Source: Rhodospirillales bacterium (lineage in GTDB: Bacteria; Pseudomonadota; Alphaproteobacteria; Kiloniellales; JACOMY01). From it: a DNA stretch of 64,000 nucleotides. Below are positions 46,155 through 55,392 of this stretch, one piece after another. The notes beneath the pieces were generated by a model. That model saw nothing but the letters and a program-made list of their open reading frames with translations, ran no database searches and was not told the origin of the DNA. The translations under genes were made by a program, and so were the position numbers. The stretch spans positions 1 to 64,000 of the forward strand of contig JACOMY010000028.1 of assembly GCA_014324045.1 (NCBI GenBank), written 5' to 3'. The stretch's first letter is position 1. Every line of letters begins with the position of its first letter.

Positions 46155-48566
46155 CTAGTCTTCCGATCGGGGGCGCAGGTTTTGCGGATCGAAGACGGCA
46201 TCCTCATGCACGCTCACAGGGTAGCTCCGGTTCAGGAGCTGCACCGACAGCCCATTGTGGGGCGTGCCTTTACGCACGAACAGCCAGCCGAGGGATTTTT
46301 GCACGCTATAGCCATAGCCGCCCGATGTGGTCAGGCCGACGGGCTTGTCACCCAGCAAAACAGGCTCCCCTCCGTGAATGTCGATAGCGGTGGCGTGCAG
46401 TTCGGCATAGAGCAATTCCCATTCGGGCGCCCAAGCCAGCAGCGCCTCCTTGCCGATGAACCCACGTCCCTCGCTGACCACGAAACGATCGAGCCCCACG
46501 TCGAACGGACCGACATCGGTGGTCATTTCACCGCTGGCGCGATAGGCTTTTTCCATGCGCATCCCGTTGAAGGCATAGGACCCAAGATCGGTCAAGCCGT
46601 GTTTGGCGCCGGCTTCGAAGAGGGCATCATAAAGTGCGCCGATCCGTTCGAGCGGCGCGTGCAGCTCCCAGCCCAACTCGCCTACAAACGACACCCGCAG
46701 CGCGTAACAGGGAAGGCCGGCCACGGCGATCTCTTGCCCGGAAAGCCACGGGAAGGCGGCGTTGGACAGATCGGCGTCGGTCAGTTCCGCCATGATCTTG
46801 CGCGCTGCCGGACCGGACATGGCTAACATTCCCCAATCGGAGGAACGATCGGTCATGTGCACATCCTCGCCGGGGCGGATGTGGGATTGGATCCAGTCGA
46901 AATCCGGTTTGGCGCGGGCGATGGGCGAACCGGTAAAGAAACGATCCCCGGCGATGCGCCAGATGGTGATTTCTGTCTCGAACCGGCCCTGTTCGGTCAA
47001 GAGATGATTGAGGCTCATCCGCCCATCCTTGCCGGGGATGCGGTTGGCGGACAGACGATCCAGCAGCGCACCCGCATCCCGGCCCGCGATCTCGAACTGC
47101 GCAAAGGCGCAAAGATCGATAACGCCGGCGGCTCCGCGGGTCGCTTCGGCTTCGGCCAGAGCGTTGGCGTGCCAGTTCCGATGGCCCCAGCCGATCTCTT
47201 CGATCTCACCTACTGCGCCGAAATAGCGGGGGCGCTCCCAGCCGGCCACTTCGCCGAACACCGCGCCCTTGGCAGCCAGTCGGTCATACAGCGGATGGCG
47301 CTTGAGCGGCCGCAGGCTGTCGAGCTGCTTGCCGGGACAGGGCGTGTCATGGCGGCGCATGAACTCGTCCTTGGTACGTTCGACGATGAAACGATCGGTC
47401 GCAAAATCGCCGTAGCGGCGGGGATCCATAGAGCGCGTGTTGATCTCGGTCTCGCCATGCACCATCCAGTCGGCCAGCACCTTGCCGGCCCCGCCGCCCC
47501 AGGCCAGCCCGATGGAGGATCCGCAAGCCAGCCACACATTCGGTGCACCGGACGGCCCCACCAACATGCCGCCATCGGGCGTGTGGGTGATCGCGCCGCG
47601 TACTGCGCGCTTGATGCCCAACTCGGCCAGAATGGGCATCTTGTCGAAGGCCACTGTCAGGAAGTCGCCGATGCTGTCGTAGTCGGCTTCGAAGAGTTCA
47701 TTCTCCGCCGCCCAGGGAGCCCCCTCGGGCCTTTCCCAGACCGTGGGGCAGACATGACCTTCGTAAATCCCGATCAGGCCCGATTGCTGCTCTTGCCGGA
47801 TATAGCCGCCATAGGCGTTGTCGCGTATGACAGGCAGTTCGGGCAGGCCCTGGAATTCGGGAACCCTATCGGTGACAAGGTAGTGATGCAGGCAGGATAC
47901 GGAGGGAATTTTCAACCCGAACCATTCTCCCACCTGATTGGCATAAGAGCCTGCGGCGATCACCACATGTTCGGCCAGCACAGCGCCCTTTTCGGTTTTT
48001 AGCAGCCACATATCGCCCTTGCGGCTGGCCCCGGTGACCCGGTTGTGCCGTTCGATCCTGGCCCCGCGCGCGCGGCTGGCGGCAGCCAGCGCCATGGTCA
48101 CGCCGGAGGGGTCGATATGGCCGTCCTCGAAGGTCTGCACGGCGGCCTTGATGTCGCTGGTCTTGTAGAAGGGGTTGGCCTTTGCGACCTCTTCGGGGCC
48201 GGCCAGTTGCATGGGCAGATCGAGCAGCTTGCCCACGCCCATGATGGATTTCATCCAATCCACCTCGTCGTTGGTGGTGGCGATTCGGAATCCGCCGACC
48301 TCGTGCCAGCCGATGCTCTGGCCGGTCTCGGCCTCCGCCCGCTTGTAGATCTCGATCGAGGTCTTGTTGATCCAGCCGGCGATGCGGCTGCCGACCGCAT
48401 GGGCGATCTGACCTGCCGCATGCCAGGTCGAACCGCTGGTCAGCTCTGCTTTTTCCAACAGGATTGTATCGGTCCAGCCGTTTTCGGCCAGCTGGCACTG
48501 GGCGGCAACGCCCATGATGCCGCCGCCGACGATGGCAACTTGAGCGGTACGGACTGCATCAGTCAT
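46155..48566 (-). CDS. Dimethylglycine-dehydrogenase-like flavoprotein with aminomethyltransferase domains (paralogue 1)
   Basis: An 803-residue enzyme. Residues 1-390 are the DAO-type FAD domain: VAIVGGGIMGVAAQCQLAENG and the SGSTWHAAGQ motif whose His49 is the expected covalent FAD site. Residues 430-800 form GcvT-type folate-binding domains (LCAFAQFEIAGRDA, WGMLAMSGPAARK, LPCYALRVSFVGELGWELH, YAFNGMRMEKAYR). The family oxidatively demethylates N-methyl amino acids and passes the one-carbon unit to tetrahydrofolate. Its start overlaps the paralogue's stop by 8 bases. Substrate not readable. Confidence 0.88.
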   Translation of the reverse strand: MTDAVRTAQVAIVGGGIMGVAAQCQLAENGWTDTILLEKAELTSGSTWHAAGQIAHAVGSRIAGWINKTSIEIYKRAEAETGQSIGWHEVGGFRIATTNDEVDWMKSIMGVGKLLDLPMQLAGPEEVAKANPFYKTSDIKAAVQTFEDGHIDPSGVTMALAAASRARGARIERHNRVTGASRKGDMWLLKTEKGAVLAEHVVIAAGSYANQVGEWFGLKIPSVSCLHHYLVTDRVPEFQGLPELPVIRDNAYGGYIRQEQQSGLIGIYEGHVCPTVWERPEGAPWAAENELFEADYDSIGDFLTVAFDKMPILAELGIKRAVRGAITHTPDGGMLVGPSGAPNVWLACGSSIGLAWGGGAGKVLADWMVHGETEINTRSMDPRRYGDFATDRFIVERTKDEFMRRHDTPCPGKQLDSLRPLKRHPLYDRLAAKGAVFGEVAGWERPRYFGAVGEIEEIGWGHRNWHANALAEAEATRGAAGVIDLCAFAQFEIAGRDAGALLDRLSANRIPGKDGRMSLNHLLTEQGRFETEITIWRIAGDRFFTGSPIARAKPDFDWIQSHIRPGEDVHMTDRSSDWGMLAMSGPAARKIMAELTDADLSNAAFPWLSGQEIAVAGLPCYALRVSFVGELGWELHAPLERIGALYDALFEAGAKHGLTDLGSYAFNGMRMEKAYRASGEMTTDVGPFDVGLDRFVVSEGRGFIGKEALLAWAPEWELLYAELHATAIDIHGGEPVLLGDKPVGLTTSGGYGYSVQKSLGWLFVRKGTPHNGLSVQLLNRSYPVSVHEDAVFDPQNLRPRSED

Positions 48567-50964
48567 GCGCAAATACTTCTTTGGCGGGTTTGAGCGCGGC
48601 ACGGGCCGCGAAACGGATGCAGGCGATTTCAACCTCAAAGCCTTCGACACTATCGCTGTTCGCCAGCCGGTCGAGCGGCGCATCGATCATCGCCAGGGCC
48701 AGCGAGCGCCCGAAACGATAGGACCATGCCGCAGAGGTCACCTGTCCGACGACCCGGTCCTCGAGGTAAACCGGCTCGTCATGGATCGGGATGGCGTCGG
48801 GGCTGTCGAACAGCAAGGAAACGATCTGCCGTGCGGGGGGGCGATCTTGCAAGGCATCCTCGCCCACAAACCCGGTGCCGAAAGCGCAGAAGGCACCCAG
48901 CCCTGCCTCTTGCGGAGTGGTGCCGGGGGTCAGTTCGTGGCCGAAGGCACGAAAACCGCTTTCGATCCGCAGACTGCCGCTGGCATAAAGCCCGGCATGA
49001 TCGGCCCCGGCAGCGGCTAAAGCCTCATGCGCAGCCATGGCCATTTCGGCGGGTATATAGAGTTCGTAGCCCTCTTCGCCGGTAAAACTCAGCCGCCCGG
49101 CCCATCCGCGCGCCAATCCGATCTCGATCGGGGCAAAGTGAAACCGCTTCAGAGCGGGGACAGGCCCGTTCGAGGTGGCCTGCAAGAGGCTTCGCGCCTG
49201 CGCCCCGGCCAGTCCGAGAATGGCATAGCCGCTGGTAACGTCGGTGAATTCCACCCGGAAATCGCCGCGCGTCTCGCGCATCCGTTTGAGATCGCGCACC
49301 ACCTCGCCGGCGCCCACGATCAGCAGATAGCTATCCGGCCCGTGCCGCTGGACGGTGATGTCGCTTTCCACTCCGCCGTGCCCATTCAGGATCTGGCTAT
49401 AGGCGATGCGGCCTTCGGCAATGTCCATCTGCGCCGCGCATAGACGGTTGAGGAAGGCCATCGCCTCCGGCCCCTGCACCATGATCTTGCCAAAGGCGGA
49501 CTGGTCCAGAATAGCCGCCCCCTTGCGGCAGGCCTCCACCTCCCGGCCCACCTGATCGCGCCAGGCCGGCACACCGAATCCGAGCGGCAGATGGGCGGCC
49601 TTGCCGCCGAAATGCACGGCCCGTTCCCAGCCACCACGCGATTCGAACCGCGCACCGACAGCCGCCAGCCCGCCATGGATGGGGGAGCGGCGCTGCCCAC
49701 GGGCGGTCTCCATCGAACGGCCCGGATAAGGGTTGTCGTAGTGGCGGCCTAACACCTCGGGGATGCGGGCCTCAAGCGCGCCCAGCACGTTCATCTCGGG
49801 GCTGAAACGGCGTATATCGACCTCGTTCAACTCCATCGTCGGCTCGCCCGCAACGATCCACTCGGCCATCGCCTTACCGGCGCCGCCCGCCAAGGCGATA
49901 CCGGTGGAGTTCATGCCGCCGATCAGGAACAGCCCCGCTACCTCGGGGCTTTCGCCCAGCATGAATTGGCTGTCGAGGGTAAAGCTTTCGGGACCGTTGA
50001 GCAGCATCCGCACCTCGGCCCGCTTCAGCGCCGGGATGCGGCGCAGAGCGTTCTCCATCATCGGCATGAAGTGGTCCCAGTCTTCGTTCAGTAGATCGAA
50101 ACTGAAGTCGGCCGGCAGATCGCGGGTGGAGATACCCTTGGCATGCGGCTCGAACGAGCCGACTAACAGCCCTTCCACATCGTCGCGGGCGTAGAGGAAG
50201 GCATCCTGATCGTTCAGCGTGGGCAGATGCGCGCCCTTGCCGAGGGCCTGCACCTCGGCCAGCGGTTTGGTCAGGATGTAGAAATGTTGGCAGGCGTAAA
50301 GCGGCATATGGGCGCCTGCCATGGCGGCCACCTCGCGCGACCAGAGCCCGCAGGCGATCACCACCTCTTCGGCCTCGATGGCGCGGTCGCCCAGCTCGAC
50401 GCCGGAAATTCGCCCCCCCTTCTTTTGCAGGCCGGTAACGGCGCTGTCCTCGAATATCCGCACCCCCCGCGCCTGCGCGCCCTTACTCAGCGCCAGCGCC
50501 AGATCCGAGGGGTTCACCCGCCCATCCGCCGGGGACCAGACCGCGCTGATCACATCCTCCGCCTCGATCAGCGGCCAGAGTTCCTTGGCGCGCGCGGCAT
50601 CGATAACCTCGGCCTCCAGACCGAAAGCCCGCCCCAGCGACACCTGACGCTTGATATTGGTCAGTCGGTCCGCGCTGGTCGCCAGCGTCAGCGATCCGGT
50701 CTGGATCCAGCCTGTGGCCTGTCCGGTCTCGACCTCAAGCTCGCCATAGAGCTCGATGGAATAGTCGATCAGCTTGGTCAGGGTAGCGGAGGGGCGCAAG
50801 CGGCGTACCAGCCCGGCAGCGTGCCAGCTGGTACCGGAAGTAAGCTTCGAGCGTTCCAGAAGGACGATATCCTGCCGCCCCTCGCGCGCCAGATGATAGG
50901 CAACGGAACAGCCGATAACGCCGCCGCCGACAACGACTGTACGGGCATGGCTGGGAAGGGTCAC
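48559..50964 (-). CDS. Dimethylglycine-dehydrogenase-like flavoprotein with aminomethyltransferase domains (paralogue 2)
   Basis: An 801-residue paralogue of the next gene. FAD loop TVVVGGGVIGCSVAYHLAREG, SGTSWHAAGLV with His48 as covalent FAD site, and the C-terminal GcvT domains (ILDQSAFGKIMVQGPEAMAFL, YAILGLAGAQARSLL, LSFTGEEGYELYIPAEMA, FRAFGHELTPGTTPQEAGL). GTG start overlaps the aminotransferase stop by four bases. Having two such enzymes suggests two successive demethylations or two related substrates. Confidence 0.88.
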   Translation of the reverse strand: MTLPSHARTVVVGGGVIGCSVAYHLAREGRQDIVLLERSKLTSGTSWHAAGLVRRLRPSATLTKLIDYSIELYGELEVETGQATGWIQTGSLTLATSADRLTNIKRQVSLGRAFGLEAEVIDAARAKELWPLIEAEDVISAVWSPADGRVNPSDLALALSKGAQARGVRIFEDSAVTGLQKKGGRISGVELGDRAIEAEEVVIACGLWSREVAAMAGAHMPLYACQHFYILTKPLAEVQALGKGAHLPTLNDQDAFLYARDDVEGLLVGSFEPHAKGISTRDLPADFSFDLLNEDWDHFMPMMENALRRIPALKRAEVRMLLNGPESFTLDSQFMLGESPEVAGLFLIGGMNSTGIALAGGAGKAMAEWIVAGEPTMELNEVDIRRFSPEMNVLGALEARIPEVLGRHYDNPYPGRSMETARGQRRSPIHGGLAAVGARFESRGGWERAVHFGGKAAHLPLGFGVPAWRDQVGREVEACRKGAAILDQSAFGKIMVQGPEAMAFLNRLCAAQMDIAEGRIAYSQILNGHGGVESDITVQRHGPDSYLLIVGAGEVVRDLKRMRETRGDFRVEFTDVTSGYAILGLAGAQARSLLQATSNGPVPALKRFHFAPIEIGLARGWAGRLSFTGEEGYELYIPAEMAMAAHEALAAAGADHAGLYASGSLRIESGFRAFGHELTPGTTPQEAGLGAFCAFGTGFVGEDALQDRPPARQIVSLLFDSPDAIPIHDEPVYLEDRVVGQVTSAAWSYRFGRSLALAMIDAPLDRLANSDSVEGFEVEIACIRFAARAALKPAKEVFAHD

Positions 50965-52259
50965 GCGGCAATCGCTCCGGCCTCGGTCAAATCGCCCAGC
51001 ACCGCGTCGAAAATCCCGACTGCTTCGTCGATCAGGGCGGGGGTGTGGGTATTCGAGGTCACGCAGGAGGTAAAGGACATGAAATCCACCCCCCGCGCCA
51101 GCAGGCCGCTGCGCAGTCCCTGCACCAGCGCAGGCGTTGCAGTGCGGATTCGCTGGGCGCTGAGGCCCTCGATGGCGGTGCTGCCGAAATAGAGATGACA
51201 GGTAGAGCTGTCGCCATATGCCAGCGCCTTTATTCCGCGCCGGGCAAAGGCGGCGTTGACCCCCTCGCGCAGCCGTGCGGCCATGGCATCGGCCTGCGCC
51301 TGTACCTCGCCGGTGGAGAGCAGCCGCATCGCCGCAACCGCCCCGGCGGCCACCATCGGGGCTGCATTGAAGGTGCCCTTGTGGCTGACGGCGGGGGCCA
51401 GGCCCTCCACCGTCCGGCTGGGATCGAGCAATGCCATGATATGGGCTTTGCCGGCCAGAGCGCCGCCGGGCAGCCCGCCGGTGACAACCTTGGCTAGGGT
51501 GGTCAGATCCGGCACCACGCCGTCGCGGGCTTGGCGCCCGCCGGGGGACCAGCGAAAGCCGGTGATCACCTCGTCGAAGATCAAAACCTTGTCAAGCTCG
51601 TCCGCCATGGCCCGGATAGCCGGCAGAAAGCCATCCGGCAAGGGAACCGAGCCGTAATTCGCCCCCGATGCCTCGACAAAGATTGAGCCGATCCCAGGGT
51701 CGCGGTCGAGGCGCTCGGCAATCGCCTCGAGGTCCGGCGGGGCCACCGCGGTCAGATCGCTAATGGCCTGCGGCACGCCCAGAGAAGGTGGCCTGTCGGT
51801 ACCGGGTTTCGACCCTTTCAGCAGCATGTCATGCCAGCCGTGGAAATGCCCGTCGATGCGCAGCACCTTGTCCTTGCGTGTATGGGCCCGTGCCACCCGC
51901 AGGGCCAGCATAGTGGATTCGCTCCCCGATCCGGTAAAGCGCACCCTTTCGGCAGAGGGGACCAGCCGGTGGATCCACTCCGCCCATTCGATCTCGAGCG
52001 GGTGACAGTCGCCGCTGTAGGGCGTCTTGGTCAGTTGCCGTGCAACCGCCTCCATCACCTCAGGGCAGGAATTGCCCAGCAGCTGGCTTGCCGCGCCCAG
52101 CTTGAAATCGATGTAGCGCTTGCCTTCGACGTCCCACTTTTCCGCTCCCAGAGCCCGGTCGATATAGACCGGATGCGGTGCCTTGTAGCGCAGCTCGTGG
52201 CTAACGCCGCCGGGCATGATCCGCCGGGCACGATCCGAAAGCGATTGGTTGCTGGGCAT
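50961..52259 (-). CDS. Class III PLP aminotransferase / GSA aminomutase-like protein
   Basis: A 432-residue fold-type I PLP protein. SGSESTMLALRVARAHT near 110, DGHFHGWHD, VLIFDEVITGFRWSPGG (PLP-binding Asp) and the lysine in TTLAKVVTGGLPGGALAG resemble glutamate-1-semialdehyde aminomutases; the context points to a transaminase acting on an amine or beta/omega-amino acid. It lies 18 bases after the aldehyde dehydrogenase gene and overlaps the following flavoprotein gene. Confidence 0.87.
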   Translation of the reverse strand: MPSNQSLSDRARRIMPGGVSHELRYKAPHPVYIDRALGAEKWDVEGKRYIDFKLGAASQLLGNSCPEVMEAVARQLTKTPYSGDCHPLEIEWAEWIHRLVPSAERVRFTGSGSESTMLALRVARAHTRKDKVLRIDGHFHGWHDMLLKGSKPGTDRPPSLGVPQAISDLTAVAPPDLEAIAERLDRDPGIGSIFVEASGANYGSVPLPDGFLPAIRAMADELDKVLIFDEVITGFRWSPGGRQARDGVVPDLTTLAKVVTGGLPGGALAGKAHIMALLDPSRTVEGLAPAVSHKGTFNAAPMVAAGAVAAMRLLSTGEVQAQADAMAARLREGVNAAFARRGIKALAYGDSSTCHLYFGSTAIEGLSAQRIRTATPALVQGLRSGLLARGVDFMSFTSCVTSNTHTPALIDEAVGIFDAVLGDLTEAGAIAA

Positions 52260-52277
52260 GGCGCGCTCTTGATGCTC

Positions 52278-53726
52278 CTAATGACTGAGGATAATGGCTT
52301 TAGGCAGGGCATAGGCGGCCAGCCCCGCCAGCCCCTTTTCGCGGCCGATGCCGCTGTGCTTGACGCCGCCGAAGGGAATGCTATCGCCGCCCTTCAGAAA
52401 TCCGTTCACGAACACCTGGCCGGCCTCGAGCCGGCGGGCCAGGCGCAGGGCTTGGGTCGCATCGGCGCTGTAAATTCCCGCCACCAGCCCAAAGGCTGTG
52501 CCGTTTGCCAGAGCCAGGGCTTCGTCGGGCCCATCGCAGCACTGGGTGACAAGCACCGGGCCGAACACCTCGCACTGGGCGATCTCGGCAGCGGGCGGCA
52601 CCGCGGTAAAGATCGTCGGCGGGTAGAAATAGCCGGCACGGTCGGGGCGCTGTCCGCCGGTGATACAGGTCAAGCCCGCTGCCTTGGCGCGTTCGACGAA
52701 ACCTTCGACCCGGTTCCGCTGATTGGCAGAGACCAGCGGTCCGAGGTCGGGATCCTCTAGCGGATCCCCCATTTGCATGGCTTCGCCCAGGGCGGCGATC
52801 CTGGCTACCAGCGCGTCATGCACGGACCGCTGACAGATCAGCCGCGCCCCTGCGGTACAGATCTGCCCCGCGTTAAAGAAGATGCCGTGCGCCACGTCTT
52901 TGGCGGCGGCCTCCAGATCGGCGTCCGCTAACACGATCACCGGGGATTTGCCGCCCAACTCCAGCGTCACCCCGGCCACCGGGACAGCTGCGGATTGCAT
53001 CACCTTGCGGCCGCTTTCGGTGGAGCCGGTGAAGGTCACATGCGCAATATCGGGATGGCCGGCAAGCGCAGCGCCGATCTCGCCGCCGCCGCAGATCACG
53101 TTGAACAGGCCGGCAGGCAGACCTGCCTCAAGGGCCCATTGCGCAAGCGTCACTGCGCTCAGCGGGGTCAGCTCGGAGGGTTTGGCCACAACGCTTGCCC
53201 CGGCGGCCAGCGCCGGCGCCACACCCCGCGCCAGGGTCGAGAGTGGATAATTCCAGGGCAGGATATGCGCGGTCACGCCGACCGGCTCAAGCAGGGTCAG
53301 CGCGGTCCGCTCCCCGCCCAGAGGGATGGTCTCGCCGTTCAGCTTATCGCAGGCACCGGCATAGAAGCGGAAGTAATCCGCCGCGCGGATTACATCGCGC
53401 CGCGCCTGTGCAAGCGGCTTGCCCACATTGCGCGCCTCGATCGCGGCCAGCTGGCCGGCGCGCTCCTCGATCAGCGCGGCCAGCCGCATCAGCACCTTCG
53501 CCCGCGCGGCCGGCGCCCTGCCGGCCCAGACCGGCAGGGCAGCCTTGGCGCCGGACACGGCCAGTCGCAATTGATCCTCCGAGGCATCGCGGGTGCCATG
53601 CCAGGGCTGTGCGCTGGCCGGGTCGATCAGGATGCGCTCCGGCCCGGCCCCGTCACAGCCGGCGCCGTCGATGAAAAGGTGCGCCAGCCCCAGGGCCGGC
53701 TGCGGCTGGGCTTGTGTTGCGGTCAT
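52278..53726 (-). CDS. NAD(P)-dependent aldehyde dehydrogenase (betaine-aldehyde type)
   Basis: A 482-residue ALDH. PWNYP (N158), the cofactor loop VTFTGSTESGRKVM near 230, glutamate E256 in LELGGKSP and nucleophile C290 in FFNAGQICTAGARL are all in place. It oxidises an aldehyde to the acid in the cytoplasm; similarity to betaine-aldehyde and aminobutyraldehyde dehydrogenases together with the neighbours suggests a nitrogen-containing aldehyde. ATG at 53726 overlaps the mttB-like stop by four bases. Confidence 0.92.
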   Translation of the reverse strand: MTATQAQPQPALGLAHLFIDGAGCDGAGPERILIDPASAQPWHGTRDASEDQLRLAVSGAKAALPVWAGRAPAARAKVLMRLAALIEERAGQLAAIEARNVGKPLAQARRDVIRAADYFRFYAGACDKLNGETIPLGGERTALTLLEPVGVTAHILPWNYPLSTLARGVAPALAAGASVVAKPSELTPLSAVTLAQWALEAGLPAGLFNVICGGGEIGAALAGHPDIAHVTFTGSTESGRKVMQSAAVPVAGVTLELGGKSPVIVLADADLEAAAKDVAHGIFFNAGQICTAGARLICQRSVHDALVARIAALGEAMQMGDPLEDPDLGPLVSANQRNRVEGFVERAKAAGLTCITGGQRPDRAGYFYPPTIFTAVPPAAEIAQCEVFGPVLVTQCCDGPDEALALANGTAFGLVAGIYSADATQALRLARRLEAGQVFVNGFLKGGDSIPFGGVKHSGIGREKGLAGLAAYALPKAIILSH

Positions 53727-55267
53727 GCCGTCCGGCCCATTTGCGTCCGGCCGATCCGAATGTTGAACCGCGCACGGATGGCCCGGTCGGTTTCGTCGGA
53801 AATATGCATCGGGAAGTGCAGGGCAAGCAACTCGCGCGCCTTGTCCCGCGCCACCTCGCCGATGGGGCGCGCGCCGTCCTCCTCCCATTCCCTCGGGGTT
53901 CGCCGGTCGCCGATATGAGGGTAGAAATAGTCCGATTTCATCCGGCCGTAGGTATGCCGATGCCCCAGATAATGCCCTTCGCCCCTGCAGACTTCGGCGA
54001 TGACCTCGGCACCTATGTTTTCCGCCGTCACCTCGACGCCGCGCAGGCTGCGCAGGATATTGCCCAGCATGTCGTTGTCGGTGACGTAGGCTTCCAACGC
54101 GACCCCTAAGAGACTGGCCTGCATCCCGCAGGACTGCGTGATCAGGTTGGAACCGGCATGCGCGGCCGAGGCCACGGCGAGGTTCTTTTCGCTGCCGTAT
54201 TGTGCATCGAGTGTCTTGGAGTCGGTGATCCCGGCAATCGAGGTCGTAGGCAGGTCGTAATACCGGCCCATCTGCGCGGCGGCGGCCATCAGGATGGCCT
54301 GCTCGCCCCCGCCTCCGCACATGGAACCGGTACGCAGATCGGCCACCAGCGGCTTGGGGCCGAAAATGGCCGCCACGTTCGGATCGACCAGGCGGGCGAA
54401 AACCAGGCCTGCCAGCGTTTCGGCCACCGCCTGCACCAGCGACCCGGCGATGGTAGCCGGGCTGGTCGCGCCGGCCTGGCCTGCCGAAATAAGCTGTACC
54501 GGAAAGCCCGCCCGAATGGCCCGCTCCAGGGTGTCTAGCGCCTCTTCGGCAAAACGCATCGGCGGTACGACATGGCATACCATGACCGTCAGGAAAGGCC
54601 GCGCGCGGAAAGCCTCCTCGCTCCCGGCAATCCTGTAACAAAGCTCGGTCAATTGCCTGACGTTCTGCGGCTCCGATACGGAGACCGAGACATGCTTGGA
54701 GGTGCCCATCAGGCAGGCATAGGCCGTATTCAGGTCCATGTCGGCCACGTTTTCGATATCGGTGGCCACGATGGAGCGGCTGAAATGATGGATGTTCTCC
54801 ATCGCATCGACGATCCGCGCCGCATCGTAAAGATCCTTGGCGGTGCCGTTGCGGTAGTGTCCGTCCCGAATATCGAACACCCCCGGTGCGCCGCCGCCCG
54901 AACTCATGTGCACGCGCTTGCCCGAGATATCCAGGTTGTGTTTGGGGTCCTGCCCATACAAGACAATGTCGCGCCGCGCTTCGGCGATCGTGCGCTGCAC
55001 CAGTGCCCGCGGGAACAGCAGACGCCGGTCCTCGTTATAGCTGCCGCCTGCGGCACAGACCTTTTCAATCATGGAAGACGAGGCCTGGCTCAGCCCCAGC
55101 GTTTCCAGCAGATGCAAAACCGCTTCGTTCACCTCCGCGCTATCCCGGTCGCTCAAGGGACGGAATGCACCGCCGGACAGCCCCGGCCAGACAGGCGGGA
55201 TTTCTTCTTCGCTATCGGCAGCCGCAACTCTCGAAGCTCTGCCGCGGCGGCGGGCTTTTCCGGACAT
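53723..55267 (-). CDS. Trimethylamine methyltransferase (MttB) family protein without pyrrolysine
   Basis: A 514-residue member of COG5598. GLSQASSSMIEKVCAAGG, VHMSSGGGAPGVFDIRDG, STGTAKDL-type repeats (RNGTAKDLYDAARIVDAM) and GSMCGGGGEQAILMAAAAQMGRYYDLPTTSIAGITDSK are the family blocks. The reading frame has no in-frame amber codon, so it belongs with the non-pyrrolysine branch that includes glycine-betaine and other quaternary-amine methyltransferases, which normally hand the methyl group to a corrinoid protein. No corrinoid protein or reductive activase gene is in the window. First gene of the operon running to 46155. Confidence 0.9.
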   Translation of the reverse strand: MSGKARRRGRASRVAAADSEEEIPPVWPGLSGGAFRPLSDRDSAEVNEAVLHLLETLGLSQASSSMIEKVCAAGGSYNEDRRLLFPRALVQRTIAEARRDIVLYGQDPKHNLDISGKRVHMSSGGGAPGVFDIRDGHYRNGTAKDLYDAARIVDAMENIHHFSRSIVATDIENVADMDLNTAYACLMGTSKHVSVSVSEPQNVRQLTELCYRIAGSEEAFRARPFLTVMVCHVVPPMRFAEEALDTLERAIRAGFPVQLISAGQAGATSPATIAGSLVQAVAETLAGLVFARLVDPNVAAIFGPKPLVADLRTGSMCGGGGEQAILMAAAAQMGRYYDLPTTSIAGITDSKTLDAQYGSEKNLAVASAAHAGSNLITQSCGMQASLLGVALEAYVTDNDMLGNILRSLRGVEVTAENIGAEVIAEVCRGEGHYLGHRHTYGRMKSDYFYPHIGDRRTPREWEEDGARPIGEVARDKARELLALHFPMHISDETDRAIRARFNIRIGRTQMGRTA

Positions 55268-55352
55268 GCGATCTCCTGAACAGACTTTGCCCCTGACTAG
55301 GCTTTGACTAAGACAGCGGTAACGCAGCCTTCGGCAAAGCGCAAAAACAAGA

Positions 55353-55373
55353 TTCTCTTGCCATAGGTGAGAA
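55353..55373. promoter_or_regulatory. LysR-type operator candidate between mttB-like and regulator genes
   Basis: ttctc-N11-gagaa forms an interrupted dyad of 21 bases starting 40 bases before the regulator ATG. The spacing matches the LTTR box pattern, and the position between divergent genes fits joint control. Confidence 0.5.
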
Positions 55374-55392
55374 AAACTTACTATTTGGCGCC

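Noticed and set aside
53723-55267. Possibility of a pyrrolysine-containing MttB
   Set aside because: The frame is continuous over the family's full length with no in-frame amber codon, and no pyl genes are present.
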